NCBI GenBank assembly: GCA_001916715.1 | Contig: MNSZ01000051.1 | Coordinates: 38,715 to 102,714 of the forward strand | Source of the DNA: Firmicutes bacterium CAG:24053_14 | GTDB lineage: Bacteria; Bacillota; Clostridia; Oscillospirales; Oscillospiraceae | Direction: 5' to 3' | DNA: 64,000 bases | Shown: positions 17,013 to 23,504 of the stretch, one piece after another | How positions within the stretch are numbered: the stretch's first letter is position 1 | Layout: every line of letters starts with the position of its first letter | Translations under genes and position numbers: made by a program | The notes under the pieces: generated by a model | Databases searched by the model: none | What the model saw: only the letters and a program-made list of their open reading frames with translations | What the model was told of the DNA's origin: nothing

Positions 17013-18579
17013 GGACTTCTGAGGCCTCGCGCAACAAGAGAGACTCACGGTACTGCTCGGCAGGGGGTATTTCGACAAATTCGACAGACTTGTCAAAATT
17101 ATCCCTTACAACTTGTTTGATTTCTTCCAACGAAACGTTAAAAAACTCTCTTCGCTGATTTACAAAGTTTAGTTTTTTGTCCGCAAAGGCATTATGTAGC
17201 GCAGCTTCCAGCTTAGGCGCATCATCCGAGAAGATCATCGCGTGATCATCAAACTTAAACGGGACAGATGCATCACCGAGTTCGTCGATTCTGTCCATCG
17301 GGTCAAGGCGGCGAGTCATGCCGATTTTGTAAACGTTTTCGCCGAACGCGCCGATGTTTGATATGACATAGACATAGCCGGCACGCTGGTTTGCTTCACG
17401 GTACTCAACATCACCAAAGGCAGCGTCGATTTTCTCAAGCTGCTTTTCAATTTGAGCCTTGCGTTCACGAACGGCGTCAGCCTCGTCGTCGCTTGCTGCC
17501 GCAAGCTGCTCGTTGATTTTAGAGAGCGCGTTTTCATAGTGGCTTTGCTCTTTCTCGAGTTTTCGCCGCTCGTTTTCAAGCTCTTTGGCCAGCTTTGCCG
17601 CCTCACGCATTTCTGCTCGCGCCTCGCGCTGTTCTTCTTTCTCCTGCTGCTTTTTCTGCTGCCATTCAAACGATAGGTGAAGTTCATCAATCTTCATGCG
17701 ATAATATCCGGCAGTTATTCCTATTCCCATGATCTGGCCGAGCTTAGATATTGCATCGCGCGATGCGGTTATGCGCTTTTCGCTTGACTCAATATTGTTA
17801 TAACGGACATGCTCTACAATGTCATCGCACTCGGCATTGAAAGCGCGCAAGAGCAACTTTTGAATATCTGCGACCATCTTACGCCCTCTTGTCTGGCTGC
17901 CGTCGATAGACCATGTAGTGTTGCCCGTGACTGCCAGACCATCCTTGACAGCATCTTTTTGCCTCGCACGGATCTCCAAAAGCCGCGCTTTATAATCATC
18001 GGCTCGCGCAAATTCAAAGTGCGGTGTGTATAAGCCGAAGCTTTGAAGCAAAGCGGCCTCTTCGGTTTCAATCAGCTCATTCTTTACTTCCGCCAACCGC
18101 TTTTTCGTGCTAAGAAGCTCACTCTTTGCCTCTTCATTCTTAGCACGAATTTTAAGTGCTTCGGATTTTGCGTCAACAAGATCGCCCTGATCTGTTGACA
18201 ATTGAGCTCGCAGCAGAGAATTTTCGTGCCTCAGATACACAACATCGTCATTTCGCGAGTAGTGCTCAACAATAGGTTTCACAGGAGGCTCGGGCTCATG
18301 GCAATAGCCTTCGTTTTGAGTTGTTATTTGAGTGGGTTTAACGGTTTCTATTGCGGTGTCGGTTGTATTTGCTGTTGGCATAGATTTAGATTCGTTGCCT
18401 GACTGCTTCGCTTTCTTTGCTGCTTTTTCCGACTCGGTCGGCTTAAGTAACAATATAGCGGCGATAATGCACATCACGGCGACAACCACATCAAAAAAAC
18501 CCACAGGCGAAGAAAACAACGCACTCAAAGCAATGCACGCCAGCACTATTCCTAAAAAGTTCTTGAATCCTCTCGTCAT
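17005..18579 (-). CDS. Membrane-anchored DUF4041 protein with GIY-YIG (T5orf172/MUG113) domain
   Basis: 524 aa. Two hydrophobic segments at the N-terminus (about 6-46) anchor it. A long charged coiled coil surrounds a DUF4041 core (about 185-330), with another coiled coil at 300-385 (EKEEQREARAEMREAAKLAKEL). The C-terminal 100 residues carry a GIY-YIG fold: YVYVISN, VYKIGMTRR, and the Glu in LEAALHNAF. This fusion is known mostly from prophages and mobile islands and its role is unproven. Nuclease activity and a defence or superinfection-exclusion role are plausible. First gene of the operon leading to int. Confidence 0.8.
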   Translation of the reverse strand: MTRGFKNFLGIVLACIALSALFSSPVGFFDVVVAVMCIIAAILLLKPTESEKAAKKAKQSGNESKSMPTANTTDTAIETVKPTQITTQNEGYCHEPEPPVKPIVEHYSRNDDVVYLRHENSLLRAQLSTDQGDLVDAKSEALKIRAKNEEAKSELLSTKKRLAEVKNELIETEEAALLQSFGLYTPHFEFARADDYKARLLEIRARQKDAVKDGLAVTGNTTWSIDGSQTRGRKMVADIQKLLLRAFNAECDDIVEHVRYNNIESSEKRITASRDAISKLGQIMGIGITAGYYRMKIDELHLSFEWQQKKQQEKEEQREARAEMREAAKLAKELENERRKLEKEQSHYENALSKINEQLAAASDDEADAVRERKAQIEKQLEKIDAAFGDVEYREANQRAGYVYVISNIGAFGENVYKIGMTRRLDPMDRIDELGDASVPFKFDDHAMIFSDDAPKLEAALHNAFADKKLNFVNQRREFFNVSLEEIKQVVRDNFDKSVEFVEIPPAEQYRESLLLREASEVHA

Positions 18580-18744
18580 TTTATCTATCCTCCCTACAAA
18601 TTTTAACCTACCACGTCATTTTATCACCCTACAATTCCCAACGCAATTATGACAATTTATAATAATTCAGGTCAAAATTGCACAAAATACACAAAAATAG
18701 TGTGTGGCGTTCTGATTTCAGAATTTTTCCGCACAGGAATGTGA

Positions 18745-18960
18745 ATGGGTGGTAATATGGGCGACACAGGCAAGTGCAGCGTAAAGCACTACAGGACATA
18801 TGCGGGAATCAGCCAGCGTGCACTTTCACGGATGGCAGGGACATCGGCGAGTACAATTTGCGAAATCGAATCAGGAAAACGGCTGCCGAATGTCGCGCTT
18901 GCTATCAGGATAAGCCGCGCGCTGGGAAGAACGGTAGAAGAATTATGGGAAGCTGATTAA
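18745..18960 (+). CDS. XRE-family helix-turn-helix protein
   Basis: 71 aa with one Cro/CI-type domain (YRTYAGISQRALSRMAGTSASTICEIESGKRLPN). ATG 18745 has AGGA 6 nt upstream; ATG 18757 is an alternative. Divergent from the DUF4041-int operon, so it may control that operon, expression of the element, or both. Followed closely by a 39-aa gene. Confidence 0.78.
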   Translation: MGGNMGDTGKCSVKHYRTYAGISQRALSRMAGTSASTICEIESGKRLPNVALAIRISRALGRTVEELWEAD

Positions 18961-18974
18961 AAAGGGAGAATGAT

Positions 18975-19094
18975 ATGGAAACAAAAGAGGTAATGGAGAG
19001 AAAAGTGTTACTTACGGAAATAATCTGCATGCTCAAAGAAAAGCCGGTAAAAGATCTGCGCTTTGTGTATCATCTGCTGCTGCGCATGGCATAG
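18975..19094 (+). CDS. Small hypothetical protein (39 aa)
   Basis: ATG 18975 with AAGGGAG 8 nt upstream; ends TAG at 19094. The product is a short amphipathic helical peptide (METKEVMERKVLLTEIICML and about 20 more residues). It sits 14 nt after the XRE gene, so it is probably translated from the same message. Family unknown. Confidence 0.5.
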   Translation: METKEVMERKVLLTEIICMLKEKPVKDLRFVYHLLLRMA

Positions 19095-19139
19095 CTAAGC
19101 GACGCCTATGGGGTGAGCCCGTCGCCGCTTCACTATGCG

Positions 19140-19204
19140 TGCGTATAAAATACGCATAAATTTTGCTGAAACCTATTGATAAATACGCATTCAATGCGTA
19201 TAAT
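19140..19204 (+). promoter_or_regulatory. hicAB promoter and operators
   Basis: TTGATA (19176-19181), 17-bp spacer, TATAAT (19199-19204). A perfect palindrome ATACGCATT-C-AATGCGTAT (19183-19201) fills the spacer. A second site, TGCGTAT-AAA-ATACGCA (19140-19156), lies upstream with the same half-site. This is the expected layout for autorepression by the HicB DNA-binding domain. Confidence 0.8.
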
Positions 19205-19227
19205 AATAACTGTAAGGAGGGCAGCCG

Positions 19228-19401
19228 ATGAAAACAAAAGACCTTATCGAGCTTTTAGAGCGAAACGGCTGGAAGTTCAAACGGCACGGCGCAAACCACG
19301 ACATATACGTAAAAGACGGACAAAGGGAAAGCGTCGTAAGGCACAGAGAAACCGACGAAGAGTTAGCAAAAGCCATCATCAAGCGGCGCGGGCTGAAATA
19401 A
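19228..19401 (+). CDS. hicA: HicA-family mRNA interferase toxin
   Basis: 57 aa, with AAGGAGG upstream of ATG 19228. It matches the compact dsRBD-like HicA fold: KDLIELLERNGWKFKRHGAN then HDIY, with catalytic His24, and the basic C-terminal helix LAKAIIKRRGLK. HicA cleaves mRNA when HicB is lost. It precedes its antitoxin by 57 nt. Confidence 0.88.
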   Translation: MKTKDLIELLERNGWKFKRHGANHDIYVKDGQRESVVRHRETDEELAKAIIKRRGLK

Positions 19402-19458
19402 GCCCACCGCCCTTGGTGACAATCGAATATATCAGCGCATTTCAAGGAGGTAATCAAA

Positions 19459-19860
19459 ATGAAAAACGCATATCCTATCATTATGACGCAAGGAAAAGAG
19501 TTCATCGTGGTATTTGTCCCCGATTTTAATATCAATACGCAGGGCAAGGACATTCCGGACGCGATCGAGATGGCGCGCGACGCGATCGGGCTTATGGGAA
19601 TTGATATGCAGGACGACGGCGAAGTGCTGCCGGAAGCGTCGAGCATTGCAAACGCACAAGCCGAAGCGCCGGACGGCGCGATCGTTTCGCTGGTTGACGT
19701 TGATTTCGCGGAGTATCGCAGGAAGAACGATATGCGAGTTGTGAAGAAGAACTGCACAATTCCGTCGTGGCTTAACTTTGAAGCGGAGCGGGCCGGCGTG
19801 AATTTTTCCGCCGTTCTGCAAGCGGCACTCAAAAACGAATTGCATATCACAAGCAGATGA
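19459..19860 (+). CDS. hicB: HicB-family antitoxin
   Basis: 133 aa after AAGGAGG. Residues 1-65 form the HicB partial RNase-H-like fold (YPIIMTQGKEFIVVFVPDFN, QGKDIPDAIEMARDAIGL). The C-terminus (about 95-130, CTIPSWLNFEAERAGVNFSAVLQAAL) is a ribbon-helix-helix DNA-binding segment. It neutralises HicA and should repress the promoter at 19176-19204. The gene is followed by a terminator. Confidence 0.9.
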   Translation: MKNAYPIIMTQGKEFIVVFVPDFNINTQGKDIPDAIEMARDAIGLMGIDMQDDGEVLPEASSIANAQAEAPDGAIVSLVDVDFAEYRRKNDMRVVKKNCTIPSWLNFEAERAGVNFSAVLQAALKNELHITSR

Positions 19861-19872
19861 TCAGAGAAAGAC

Positions 19873-19901
19873 AAAAGGGCGGCATTTCTGCCGCCCTTTT
19901 T
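19873..19901 (+). terminator. Rho-independent terminator of hicAB
   Basis: AAAAGGGCGGCA (19873-19884) pairs with TGCCGCCCTTTT (19889-19900) around TTTC, followed by further T. Confidence 0.9.
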
Positions 19902-20048
19902 CAGTGCCGAAAAAAACGACCCCACCATGGTACGCATCGAAGAGAGGCGCGGTGGAGCCTTTATCATGAAATCATTGTATAACAATGCTCGAAATAATGC
20001 AACCGCAATATGCGCTATTCCGCATACGGAGTTGATAAAGAGTTAAAT

Positions 20049-20201
20049 TCAATTCTTTCGTTCACCAGGCCGTACAAGATACTGTGCGACTTCGCGCTTG
20101 ATTCTTTCTAATTCTTCGCGTGAAATAGAAGGCTTATCCTGCATGGCTTTTTCATCTGTGATTTTTACACGATAAACATAGTTCTGAGCCGTTGCCGACA
20201 T
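20049..20201 (-). CDS. Small hypothetical protein (50 aa) downstream of toxN
   Basis: ATG 20201 has AAGGAG about 9 nt upstream. Product is charged and helical (NYVYRVKITDEKAMQDKPSI, ISREELERIKREVAQYLV), ending at 20049. It lies 53 nt after toxN on the same strand. No known family. It may be part of the toxIN transcript. Confidence 0.55.
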   Translation of the reverse strand: MSATAQNYVYRVKITDEKAMQDKPSISREELERIKREVAQYLVRPGERKN

Positions 20202-20254
20202 AGTATCATCTCCTTCCTGTACAGTGCTATAGTTATTCGTAATAGATTTACCCG

Positions 20255-20740
20255 TCAGCGGTTCAAATCAAATTGCTTGCAGGCCTTTTCGAGTTTTTTA
20301 AAGTCGCAGCTGATTGACGCAAGAAATTTGTTTTTTCCGTTGACAACATCATAGTATGTCCGTGCTGCTTTGCCGAAAATTTCGCTTTTGTTTCGATTGC
20401 AAAAGTATGCTTGTTTTTGCAACAGGGCTGAATAGTCTGCATCCGGTTCTTCAGCTATATCAAAGGTTATCAGAACATCATCGCGCACAGGAATCATATT
20501 GTTAAATCCCAGCAACCCCAAACGACCATCGTCCATCTTCAAAATATGAGTGCCAGGTTTGATTTTCTTATGGTGCGGCTTCGGCGACTCCATAGGTACA
20601 AAGTACTTAAATTCCCCCACATGGAGAACAACGCCGACATATGGCCGCGAAGTTTGCTTGTTAAACTGAACACGAGAATCACGACTATGTAAAAACGCAA
20701 TATAATGGTCGGTAACTCTGTAGATCCTTAGTGCATTCAT
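20255..20740 (-). CDS. toxN: Type III toxin-antitoxin endoribonuclease, ToxN/AbiQ family
   Basis: 161 aa with the family pattern: YRVTDHYIAFLHSRDSRVQF near the N-terminus, RPYVGVVLHVGEFKYFVPM, SPKPHHKKIK, and N-rich central LGLLGFNNMIPV. ToxN/AbiQ toxins are sequence-specific RNases held inactive by a small repeated RNA. ATG 20740 has GGAGA 5 nt upstream. Directly upstream are three 36-nt tandem repeats, the expected antitoxin gene. Systems of this type abort phage infection in other bacteria. Confidence 0.92.
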   Translation of the reverse strand: MNALRIYRVTDHYIAFLHSRDSRVQFNKQTSRPYVGVVLHVGEFKYFVPMESPKPHHKKIKPGTHILKMDDGRLGLLGFNNMIPVRDDVLITFDIAEEPDADYSALLQKQAYFCNRNKSEIFGKAARTYYDVVNGKNKFLASISCDFKKLEKACKQFDLNR

Positions 20741-20761
20741 ATCTTCTCCAGTTATGAAATC

Positions 20762-20787
20762 GGCGAGACAGGAAAGCCTATCTCGCC
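20762..20787 (-). terminator. Attenuator-like hairpin between toxI repeats and toxN
   Basis: GGCGAGA and TCTCGCC pair across a short loop, between the repeat array and the toxN ribosome site. Known systems place a leaky terminator here to make more antitoxin RNA than toxin mRNA. No T-run follows on the minus strand, so it may slow rather than stop transcription. Confidence 0.55.
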
Positions 20788-20886
20788 TTTTTCGCTCCCT
20801 ACTTACGGTAAGGGCTCACCGCTTTTTTCAGTCCTGACTTTCGGCTCAGGTTATCCGCTTTTTTCAGTCCCTACTTAAGGCAAGGG
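20779..20886 (-). ncRNA. toxI: toxI-type RNA antitoxin, three 36-nt tandem repeats
   Basis: Three contiguous 36-nt units on the minus strand: 20886-20851, 20850-20815 and 20814-20779. Each begins with a hairpin: CCCT..AGGG in units 1 and 3, and CCTGA..TCAGG in unit 2, so paired bases change together. Each continues with an A-rich single strand (GACTGAAAAAAGCGG in units 1 and 2). Repeat length and number match known type III antitoxins, which are cut into monomers by the toxin and bind it as pseudoknots. Confidence 0.87.
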
Positions 20887-20934
20887 TTTTCCTCTTTGGG
20901 GCAAGACGAGGAACATAAAGTTCTTAGTCATTGC

Positions 20935-20987
20935 GCAAGCATTGCTGCTTGCATTTTTATTATATGCCACTGAATGCTGAAAATCAA
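20935..20987 (-). promoter_or_regulatory. toxIN promoter and leader hairpin
   Basis: On the minus strand TTGATT (20987-20982), 17-bp spacer, TATAAT (20964-20959). The transcript should start near 20952 at a hairpin GCAAGCA-GCAA-TGCTTGC (20952-20935) with a GNRA loop, then reach the repeats. Confidence 0.8.
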
Positions 20988-21033
20988 CACATTTGCGCAA
21001 TTTTTTGCAGTTTAATATTAACAACCAGACAAA

Positions 21034-21070
21034 CAAAGAGACTGACCATTCACTGGTCGGTCTCTTTTTC
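21034..21070 (-). terminator. Terminator hairpin overlapping the end of the repressor gene
   Basis: AGAGACtGACCA (21038 onward) pairs with TGGTCgGTCTCT around a short loop. On the minus strand the tail is TTTGTTTG. The last codons of the repressor lie inside the stem. Confidence 0.6.
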
Positions 21071-21451
21071 ATCGGCTTCGGCGGCGACGCTGTTATAGAT
21101 ATTCTCAAGCACCTGCCATTCGCTGCCATCGGGGTCGAAGCGCAGCAGGGCGGTTATAAGCCTTGAGCGGAAGCTTTCGGGGCTGTCCTTCATAAGCGAG
21201 CCGAGCAGATCGCCCATTTCCTCCTCGCGAGTCCTGACCTCATACGGTTCGCCGACGCCCGTGCGCAGCCATGTTTCACTGACGCCAAACTCCCGGCAGA
21301 TGTCGGCAATCGTGCGATCACTGGGCAGCTTTGCGCCTGAGCAGAGTTGACTAAGGTACGGCTGAGATATGTTTATCTTTTCAGCAAACTTAGTTTTTGT
21401 ATTGCCAGACATTGCGACAACGCTTGAAATGCGTTCATTTAGTTCACTCAT
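21050..21451 (-). CDS. Phage-type XRE repressor (CI-like)
   Basis: 133 aa from ATG 21451 (AAGGAGG upstream; the TTG one codon earlier is ignored). The N-terminal helix-turn-helix is clear (TKFAEKINISQPYLSQLCSGAKLPSD, then RTIADICREFGVSETWLRTG), typical of short phage and ICE repressors. The C-terminus is acidic and has no peptidase domain. It is divergent from the small genes at 21610 onward across a region with inverted GCAATAA repeats, so it probably controls them. Confidence 0.85.
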   Translation of the reverse strand: MSELNERISSVVAMSGNTKTKFAEKINISQPYLSQLCSGAKLPSDRTIADICREFGVSETWLRTGVGEPYEVRTREEEMGDLLGSLMKDSPESFRSRLITALLRFDPDGSEWQVLENIYNSVAAEADEKETDQ

Positions 21452-21471
21452 CAAATCACCTCCTTGAGACC

Positions 21472-21574
21472 ATTATAACCACGCGTTAGAAAAAGTCAAG
21501 AAAATTTATTGCCCAGCAATAAAAATGTGTTGACAAAGTAGTTAAGCAATGATAGTATATAGCCAAGCAATAAG
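21472..21574. promoter_or_regulatory. Divergent promoters and repressor operators
   Basis: Leftward: TTGACT (21499-21494), 16 bp, TATAAT (21477-21472). Rightward: TTGACA (21530-21535), 17 bp, TAGTAT (21553-21558). Between them TTTATTGC-CCA-GCAATAAA (21505-21523) is an inverted repeat. Further half-sites GCAATGA (21546) and GCAATAAG (21567) flank the rightward -10. This resembles a lysogeny-type control region. Confidence 0.75.
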
Positions 21575-21609
21575 CCAACACAACGAGGCAATGAAAGGAG
21601 GTGAGCGGG

Positions 21610-21768
21610 ATGAACAGCTACGGAATTCGCATCGTTGTCCCCGAAGGGAAGGTAAAAGAAATCCTCGACCGTCTGACAGCGGCACAGAAAACAATAAACG
21701 ATTGCTATCAAGAGCTGAGAGACCTCGGCGTCTTGGTGATAGAGGAAGAGACCACCAGCGGCAACTGA
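21610..21768 (+). CDS. Small phage-like hypothetical protein (52 aa)
   Basis: ATG 21610 after AAAGGAGGTGAGCGGG. Product begins MNSYGIRIVVPEGKVKEILD and continues as a predicted helix (KTINDCYQELRDLGV). It is the first gene rightward of the repressor-controlled promoter, the position of Cro-like or early genes, but no DNA-binding motif is seen. Family unknown. Confidence 0.55.
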   Translation: MNSYGIRIVVPEGKVKEILDRLTAAQKTINDCYQELRDLGVLVIEEETTSGN

Positions 21769-21939
21769 TGGCCTCTCGCAAAATCCCTGAATAAAAGTAT
21801 TCAATAGCTTAGCAACATTGTTAATGACATTATTTATATCCTTAACCGTTGCAGGGTCACTACCTGTTGCGCTGCTTGGTCTGCTGTAAAACTGAAATTC
21901 ATAAACAGCCCGGCGCAACTCTTCAGTATCGATATTCAC
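21769..21939 (-). CDS. Possible short minus-strand gene, uncertain
   Basis: A GTG at 21939 has AAGGAGG 7 nt upstream, and the first 55 or so codons read like protein (NIDTEELRRAVYEFQFYSRP, VKDINNVINNVAKLLNTFIQ). The frame stays open to 21496, but beyond 21769 it runs antisense to the better-supported gene at 21610. I give only the part outside that overlap. It may be a gene remnant. Confidence 0.25.
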
Positions 21940-22090
21940 AAACGTTCCTCCTTTCCTGTGACTCTTCGGGTGGTACCCGGCAACTGTTGACAGCAGCGTT
22001 GTAGAGCTGTTCGGAGCGGCAACTTCGGACAGCTCAGGCAAAGAATAACACAAACACCAAGCCGACGCAAGAGAAAAGGAGGTGAGCGGG

Positions 22091-22285
22091 ATGAACCGAA
22101 AGATTGAATGGATCATCAACCAAAACCGGGACGGGCAGACAGAACCATGGATAAAGCTGAGATACGCCGATGCTGCTCCGGTCAAGCGAACGCCGATGAA
22201 CCGGTTTGACTTAATAACCTTTCTTGATGAGCTTATCAGGATCGACACCCTGAGACCTAAGGTGCTGCGAGATCTTCCGTTATGA
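22091..22285 (+). CDS. Small hypothetical protein (64 aa)
   Basis: ATG 22091 after AAGGAGGTGAGCGGG, the same ribosome-site block as at 21610, which suggests duplication of the leader. Product MNRKIEWIINQNRDGQTEPW onward is basic, with LRYADAAPVKRTPMNRFDLI. No known domain. Part of the rightward phage-like gene group. Confidence 0.5.
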   Translation: MNRKIEWIINQNRDGQTEPWIKLRYADAAPVKRTPMNRFDLITFLDELIRIDTLRPKVLRDLPL

Positions 22286-22393
22286 ACGCTCACGCCGTAA
22301 GACCGTTAAGCGTGTTAAACTTCAACACACTGTTTAACAGCGTCCCTGACGCATCTGGAAGATACACATTCCATACGTAAGGAGGTAGTACCC

Positions 22394-22669
22394 ATGACCT
22401 ATGCGGAAAGCTACATACAGATAAATAATACTTGGCATCTGCTTTTAATAGTAAAGACTTCCGAGCCTACAGCGTTTGGCAGTTTAATCAGCTTTGAATC
22501 AGGTGATTACACCTGCATTTACAGTGTGAATACGCCAATGAGAACGTTCGTAGAAGATGGTGAGTACTACTACTGGTTCTTGCCGACCTCAAAGAAAGTT
22601 ATACCCACATCTGAAATAACTCCGGCGGCACTCGACGCAGCCTACAGAGAGGGGGTCAACAGCATATGA
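22394..22669 (+). CDS. Hypothetical protein (91 aa)
   Basis: ATG 22394 after AAGGAGG. Beta-rich sequence (WHLLLIVKTSEPTAFGSLIS, then YYYWFLPTSKKVIPTSEITP). Overlaps the next gene by 4 bp (ATGA), so translationally coupled to it. Resembles small genes near phage tail modules only in context. Function unknown. Confidence 0.6.
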   Translation: MTYAESYIQINNTWHLLLIVKTSEPTAFGSLISFESGDYTCIYSVNTPMRTFVEDGEYYYWFLPTSKKVIPTSEITPAALDAAYREGVNSI

Positions 22670-22998
22670 CTAAGGATGAAGCAATCGAAAAAATGAAGGA
22701 AAAAGGCGCGGACGATGCGCTCAATCTGCGCGGACGCGCAAGCACGATGGACGGCACGGCGATAATCGCGGAGGAAAGCAAAGTGCCGGACTTCGACGCG
22801 ACGAAGGACTACAGCGCATGTCCTGTGGGAACGCCGGTAGCTGACGAGGGTCAGGTGTGGAAGCTTATCCAGCCCTACAACGCGGCAAACTACAGCGGCA
22901 GACCGTCCACTCTGCGCGCGCTGTGGGGGCTGTGCCACACGACAGACCCGGCTAAGGCTAGGAGAACAACAGCCCTCGGCGCACCTGCCGAGGGCTGA
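22666..22998 (+). CDS. Phage-tail-associated carbohydrate-binding-like protein
   Basis: 110 aa. The segment VGTPVADEGQVWKLIQPYNA then RALWGLCHTTDPAKA resembles the small chitin-binding (CBM5/12-like) modules found in clostridial phage tail-fibre and neighbouring genes. No other structural phage gene is present, so this looks like the remnant of a tail region. An inverted repeat (AGCCCTCGGC with GCCGAGGGCT) spans the last codons but has no T-run. Confidence 0.55.
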   Translation: MTKDEAIEKMKEKGADDALNLRGRASTMDGTAIIAEESKVPDFDATKDYSACPVGTPVADEGQVWKLIQPYNAANYSGRPSTLRALWGLCHTTDPAKARRTTALGAPAEG

Positions 22999-23102
22999 AA
23001 AAGCATCATAAGAAAAATAAAGCTACTTGATTACGCCAAGTTGTTTCAAACTAAATACAAGTGCACCCATTTTCCCGACTAAAAGAAAGCAGTAGACCTG
23101 AG

Positions 23103-23124
23103 TTGTCGTAAAATTGTCGTAAAA
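23103..23124. repeat. Candidate integrase arm-type sites, right end
   Basis: Two tandem copies of the 11-bp unit TTGTCGTAAAA (23103-23113 and 23114-23124), matching the motif near the left end at 15704. They lie about 70 bp inside the right attachment repeat. The remainder of 22999-23190 holds no gene that I can see. Confidence 0.5.
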
Positions 23125-23190
23125 TTGCGCGTTAAACAATGTGTTTTTGCGCGAAAATCCAAACGATAAAGTTAGAAAATATATGGCACA

Positions 23191-23288
23191 AAAACGCCGC
23201 AAACCATTGATAAACAAAGAAAATCCCGAAGTTTCAACGACTTCGGGATTTTGCTGTGTTTGGAGCGGATGACGGGAATCGAACCCGC
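23191..23288. repeat. Right attachment repeat (attR) of the integrative element
   Basis: 98 bp, 96 identical to 15559-15656. It contains the tRNA-Gly terminator (23218-23252) and the 3' part of the intact tRNA gene. Distance between repeats is 7632 bp, the size of the excised element. Integration therefore restored a complete tRNA at this end. Confidence 0.9.
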
Positions 23289-23334
23289 GTCGCCAGCTTG
23301 GGAAGCTGGGGCCCTGCCATTAGACGACATCCGC
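23261..23334 (-). tRNA. tRNA-Gly (anticodon CCC)
   Basis: 74 nt including an encoded CCA (23263-23261). The acceptor stem pairs GCGGATG with CATCCGC, and the T arm has GGTTCGATTCC. The anticodon loop TTCCCAA gives CCC, which reads GGG. The gene is followed by a terminator hairpin. Its 3' end is the integration target of the element to its left. Confidence 0.95.
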
Positions 23335-23504
23335 AATTATCGTGGTGCGGAGATTATTTTACACCAACGGGAGAGAATATGCAAGCAAAAATACAATGCC
23401 GCCGAAAATGCAGGCAAACAGTTGACCGGCAACTCATAGTATGGTAATATAAGAATAGACTTTTTGTATACTTAACGGGAAAATAATTTACAAGGGGGAG
23501 AAAA

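Noticed and set aside
20779..20886. CRISPR array
   Set aside because: Three contiguous 36-nt repeats without spacers, next to a ToxN gene; this is a type III antitoxin. No cas genes are in the window.
21496..22293. 265-aa minus-strand frame in the integrative element
   Set aside because: Most of it is antisense to two short genes with strong ribosome sites; only a possible short segment after GTG 21939 is kept, at low confidence.
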